Of a stretch of 32,444 bases of DNA, positions 30,301 to 32,444 are shown in pieces (positions within the stretch are counted from its first letter, which is position 1; the number at the start of each line of letters is the position of its first letter). The position numbers were made by a program, and so were the translations under genes. Origin of the DNA: Spirochaetota bacterium (GTDB taxonomy: Bacteria > Spirochaetota > B62-G9); contig QNBN01000004.1 in assembly GCA_003645695.1 (NCBI GenBank), forward strand, positions 1 to 32,444, written 5' to 3'. Under the pieces are notes generated by a model that saw only the letters and a program-made list of their open reading frames with translations, was not told the DNA's origin and made no database searches.

Positions 30301-30656
30301 TGAGTTTGGAATAGTTTTGCAACCCTTTTCTGTGCTAAAGCTTCTACAAAATTAACATATTCACAACCCTTATAAAACCTTCTATCTGAATACCTTCTAT
30401 AGTATGCTATTATTCTGAAGTATTCTTTTAAAGTTTCATCATCCTCAAGCATAAGGTCTTTTGGTGGATAACCTTCTGCATATATATTTGTAAATACACT
30501 CCCAAGCGCTTTTCTAACAGGAAAAGGTGCGATACTTTCAGAAGGAATAAGAATAATTCTATTCTTCTGCCGTATTTCTTCAAAATCAATTAAATCCGAC
30601 ACAGCTCTATCAATTTCCTCCAAATCCTTACCGAAAAACTTATCTGCATATATCAT
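27378..30656 (-). CDS. Trifunctional-looking fusion: serine hydroxymethyltransferase (about 29247-30656), degenerate GcvT/YgfZ-like segment (about 28596-29246), aminomethyltransferase GcvT (about 27378-28595)
   Basis: GlyA: [20 protein letters not shown] (PLP Lys267). Middle: [22 protein letters not shown]...[27 protein letters not shown]...DIYMKIEGP. GcvT: [35 protein letters not shown]...[20 protein letters not shown]. Confidence 0.92.
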   Translation of the reverse strand: [1092 protein letters not shown]

Positions 30657-30804
30657 TTGAATTCCCTCATTAAGTTCTTTTAGAAATTCTTTTTGGTTTC
30701 AATTATTATTAAACTCTTCTCCGAAGATTACTTTTTCAAGATACCATCAGACAGTCTAAATCATTTTTATTCTAAATAACAGTCTACTTAAAAACTCTTC
30801 TCTA

Positions 30805-30833
30805 ATTTTAAAAACTTTCCTGTTTTATGTCAA
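30805..30833 (-). promoter_or_regulatory. Sigma70-type promoter of the glycine/serine operon (TTGACA-17-TAAAAT)
   Basis: Minus -35 TTGACA (30833-30828), 17-nt spacer, -10 TAAAAT (30810-30805); implies a ~140-nt leader. Confidence 0.75.
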
Positions 30834-31048
30834 GTTAAATATACAAAGATATTGTGGATTTTAATATATATTTAGTTATTATTTACGAATACAATAACAT
30901 TTTATGATATAAATACGATATTATGTATTTTTTATATTTCATTTATTCATTAGAAATTTGAGGATCTATTCATAGCAACCTAAACAGAGATTTAATTCTA
31001 CTAAGGTATTAAATTCTTCAAACCCAGATATTTTTTATAAAATACTTG

Positions 31049-31077
31049 TTGACAAAAATTCTACCATAATTTAGATT
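31049..31077 (+). promoter_or_regulatory. Promoter of the cold-shock gene (TTGACA-17-TAGATT)
   Basis: TTGACA at 31049-31054, TAGATT at 31072-31077. Confidence 0.6.
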
Positions 31078-31115
31078 TAATTATCTTTGTTTTATTTTTG
31101 GAGGATGAAGCAAAC

Positions 31116-31316
31116 ATGGCAGAAGGAAAAGTTAAATGGTTCGACGAGAAGAAGGGGTTTGGGTTCATCAGTATGGAGAATGGAGAGGATGTTTTTGTCC
31201 ATTTCTCAGAAATAGAGGTTGATGGATTTAAAACACTGACCCAGGATCAAAAAGTATCCTTTGAAATCAAGGAAAGTGACAAAGGATTACAAGCAATTCA
31301 TGTAAAACCTCTCTAA
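31116..31316 (+). CDS. CspA-family cold-shock protein
   Basis: [44 protein letters not shown] at 31116 preceded by GGAGG; ORF-track TTG start at 31098 overlaps the RBS. Confidence 0.96.
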   Translation: MAEGKVKWFDEKKGFGFISMENGEDVFVHFSEIEVDGFKTLTQDQKVSFEIKESDKGLQAIHVKPL

Positions 31317-31324
31317 AAGATCCA

Positions 31325-31359
31325 TAGGGGCTCCTCTAAAGGAGTCCCTATTTTTTTTT
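31325..31359 (+). terminator. Rho-independent terminator of csp
   Basis: TAGGGGCTCC-TCTAAA-GGAGTCCCTA followed by 9 Ts. Confidence 0.92.
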
Positions 31360-31368
31360 GATTTATCT

Positions 31369-31613
31369 TCAAAGAATAGAAGTATAGTATTGAGTATTTT
31401 TGTATAATCTAATATAGGGAGTAGCTATATACATTTTTACCAGGGTAAATACTGCATCGTATTCAAAAGGCTCATTCTTACTAATTATTGAAGGATTTAC
31501 ATGGATACAAGGCAAATTATTTTCTTCTATTGCATTATTCAATTACGCTTTTATTCATAGAAATTATGATCTAACAAAACTATATCTTTCTCTCTTGTAC
31601 TCGAATTTGACAT
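31369..31613 (-). pseudogene. Possible decayed small gene of unknown family
   Basis: Own translation: MSNSSTREKDIVLLDHNFYE*, then shifted KSVIE, then AIEENNLPCIHVNPSIISKNEPFEYDAVFTLVKMYIATPYIRLYKNTQYYTSIL*; at least two frame disruptions. Confidence 0.35.
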
Positions 31614-31649
31614 TAAACAATTTTTTCCCAATATCCAATTAATAAAAAA

Positions 31650-31795
31650 TATTGAGTCCACTCTAAAAAGGCCTTAAATTGTTATTTTTCATAATTTTCA
31701 CATAATACATAATATATAATTGCTTATATTTTAAAGAGTTATCAATTAAACTTTTTTAAAAACTGATAAAAATAGTTTTTAGAGTAGACTCAATA
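31650..31795. mobile_element. MITE-like ~146-bp element with 20-bp terminal inverted repeats
   Basis: TATTGAGTCCACTCTAAAAA (31650-31669) versus reverse complement of 31776-31795 TATTGAGTCTACTCTAAAAA (1 mismatch); flanked by ATAAAAAA at 31642-31649 and 31796-31803. Confidence 0.5.
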
Positions 31796-31821
31796 ATAAA
31801 AAAATAAATTTTTAATATCAC

Positions 31822-32202
31822 CTAACTTATATTTGGAAAATGCTTATTTAATAAATTTTCCACAGCATTATTAATAGGTAAAATATAATTTTCGGTAAAT
31901 ACTTCCAAAAGTTGTTCTCCTGACTCAGTAATGGTGTAATATTTTCTTTGAGGACCTTTTATTGATTTCTTCCAGATTCCTTTTATAAAACCTTTTTCAT
32001 TTAATTTTTTTAAAATATGATATGTACTACTTTCCTGAAATGATACCTTTCCTCCTGTAATTTCTAATAATTTATTATTTATCTCCATACCATACAATTG
32101 TTTATCCTTTAATAGCAGCAAAATTATATACGGAAAAAATCCTTTTTTATATTCTTTATTCCATAATTTTAAAGTAGCCTTTACATTTTTTTTATATACC
32201 AT
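31822..32202 (-). CDS. PadR-family transcriptional regulator
   Basis: FPYIILLLLKDKQLYGMEINNKLLEITGGKVSFQESSTYHILKKLNEKGFIKGIWKKSIKGPQRKYYTITESGEQLL. Confidence 0.9.
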   Translation of the reverse strand: MVYKKNVKATLKLWNKEYKKGFFPYIILLLLKDKQLYGMEINNKLLEITGGKVSFQESSTYHILKKLNEKGFIKGIWKKSIKGPQRKYYTITESGEQLLEVFTENYILPINNAVENLLNKHFPNIS

Positions 32203-32374
32203 ATTTTTTACTCTTAATTATTCTGAATTTTAACTTTCCACATTAAAGATACATCATGTTTATTTCTTTTAAAATCTACAATAAAAGAATAAAGCCTGAC
32301 AGACCACATTATTTCTTAAATATTTTTCTGGAATAGCATTTATTAATTATATAAATAAATTATTTACAAAAAGG

Positions 32375-32438
32375 TTGACAATAACAAAAAATATTATATA
32401 TTGTACTATAGTATATAATACTATAGTACAATATTCAA
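32375..32438. promoter_or_regulatory. Divergent promoter/operator region with a 37-bp perfect palindrome (32398-32434)
   Basis: ATATTGTACTATAGTAT-ATA-ATACTATAGTACAATAT; plus -35 TTGACA (32375-32380) / -10 TATATT (32397-32402); minus -35 TTGAAT (32438-32433) / -10 TATACT (32415-32410), 17-nt spacer. Confidence 0.65.
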
Positions 32439-32444
32439 ACAATA

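Noticed and set aside
30657-30833. Glycine riboswitch upstream of the gcv operon
   Set aside because: Expected conserved aptamer motifs not recognisable by eye; kept only as an unassigned leader.
1-32444. CRISPR arrays, rRNA, tRNA genes
   Set aside because: No regularly spaced repeats, rRNA segments or convincing tRNA cloverleaf sequence noticed by eye; a tRNAscan/Infernal run would be decisive.

Overview
AT-rich bacterial window, almost entirely minus-strand genes. (1) ~94-11140: a 13-gene operon syntenic with the archaeal/bacterial Mbx/Mbs respiratory complex (order A-B-C-D-[E/F]-G-H-H'-M-J-K-L-N). The catalytic-type L subunit lacks the C-terminal CxxC of NiFe hydrogenases. The last gene fuses a NuoI/MbxN-like 2x[4Fe-4S] module to a GltD/NfnL-like FAD/NAD(P) module. 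An ArsR-family regulator with its own promoter and a nearby perfect inverted repeat lies upstream. (2) 11692-20536: a GNAT-like protein, an APC permease with a UspA-like tail, an unlisted 59-aa single-TM protein, rdgB, a UDPGP-family uridylyltransferase, murD, rpsU and trpS. (3) 20782-30833: a glycine/serine/C1 operon: a GlyA-(degenerate GcvT)-GcvT fusion, a DUF1015 protein, serA, gcvH, gcvPA, gcvPB and a decayed GcvR-like ACT pseudogene. It has a clear promoter and terminator. (4) 31049-32444: a cold-shock gene with promoter and terminator, a probable small pseudogene, a ~146-bp element with 20-bp terminal inverted repeats, a PadR regulator, and at the window edge a 37-bp palindrome overlapping putative divergent promoters. 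The most interesting signals are the flavoprotein-fused Mbx-like complex, the unusual TM7 residues in its antiporter-like subunits, the triple-domain GlyA/GcvT fusion, the ACT pseudogene, the hidden small membrane ORF and the PadR operator. No searches were run; family names rest on motif recognition and gene order.
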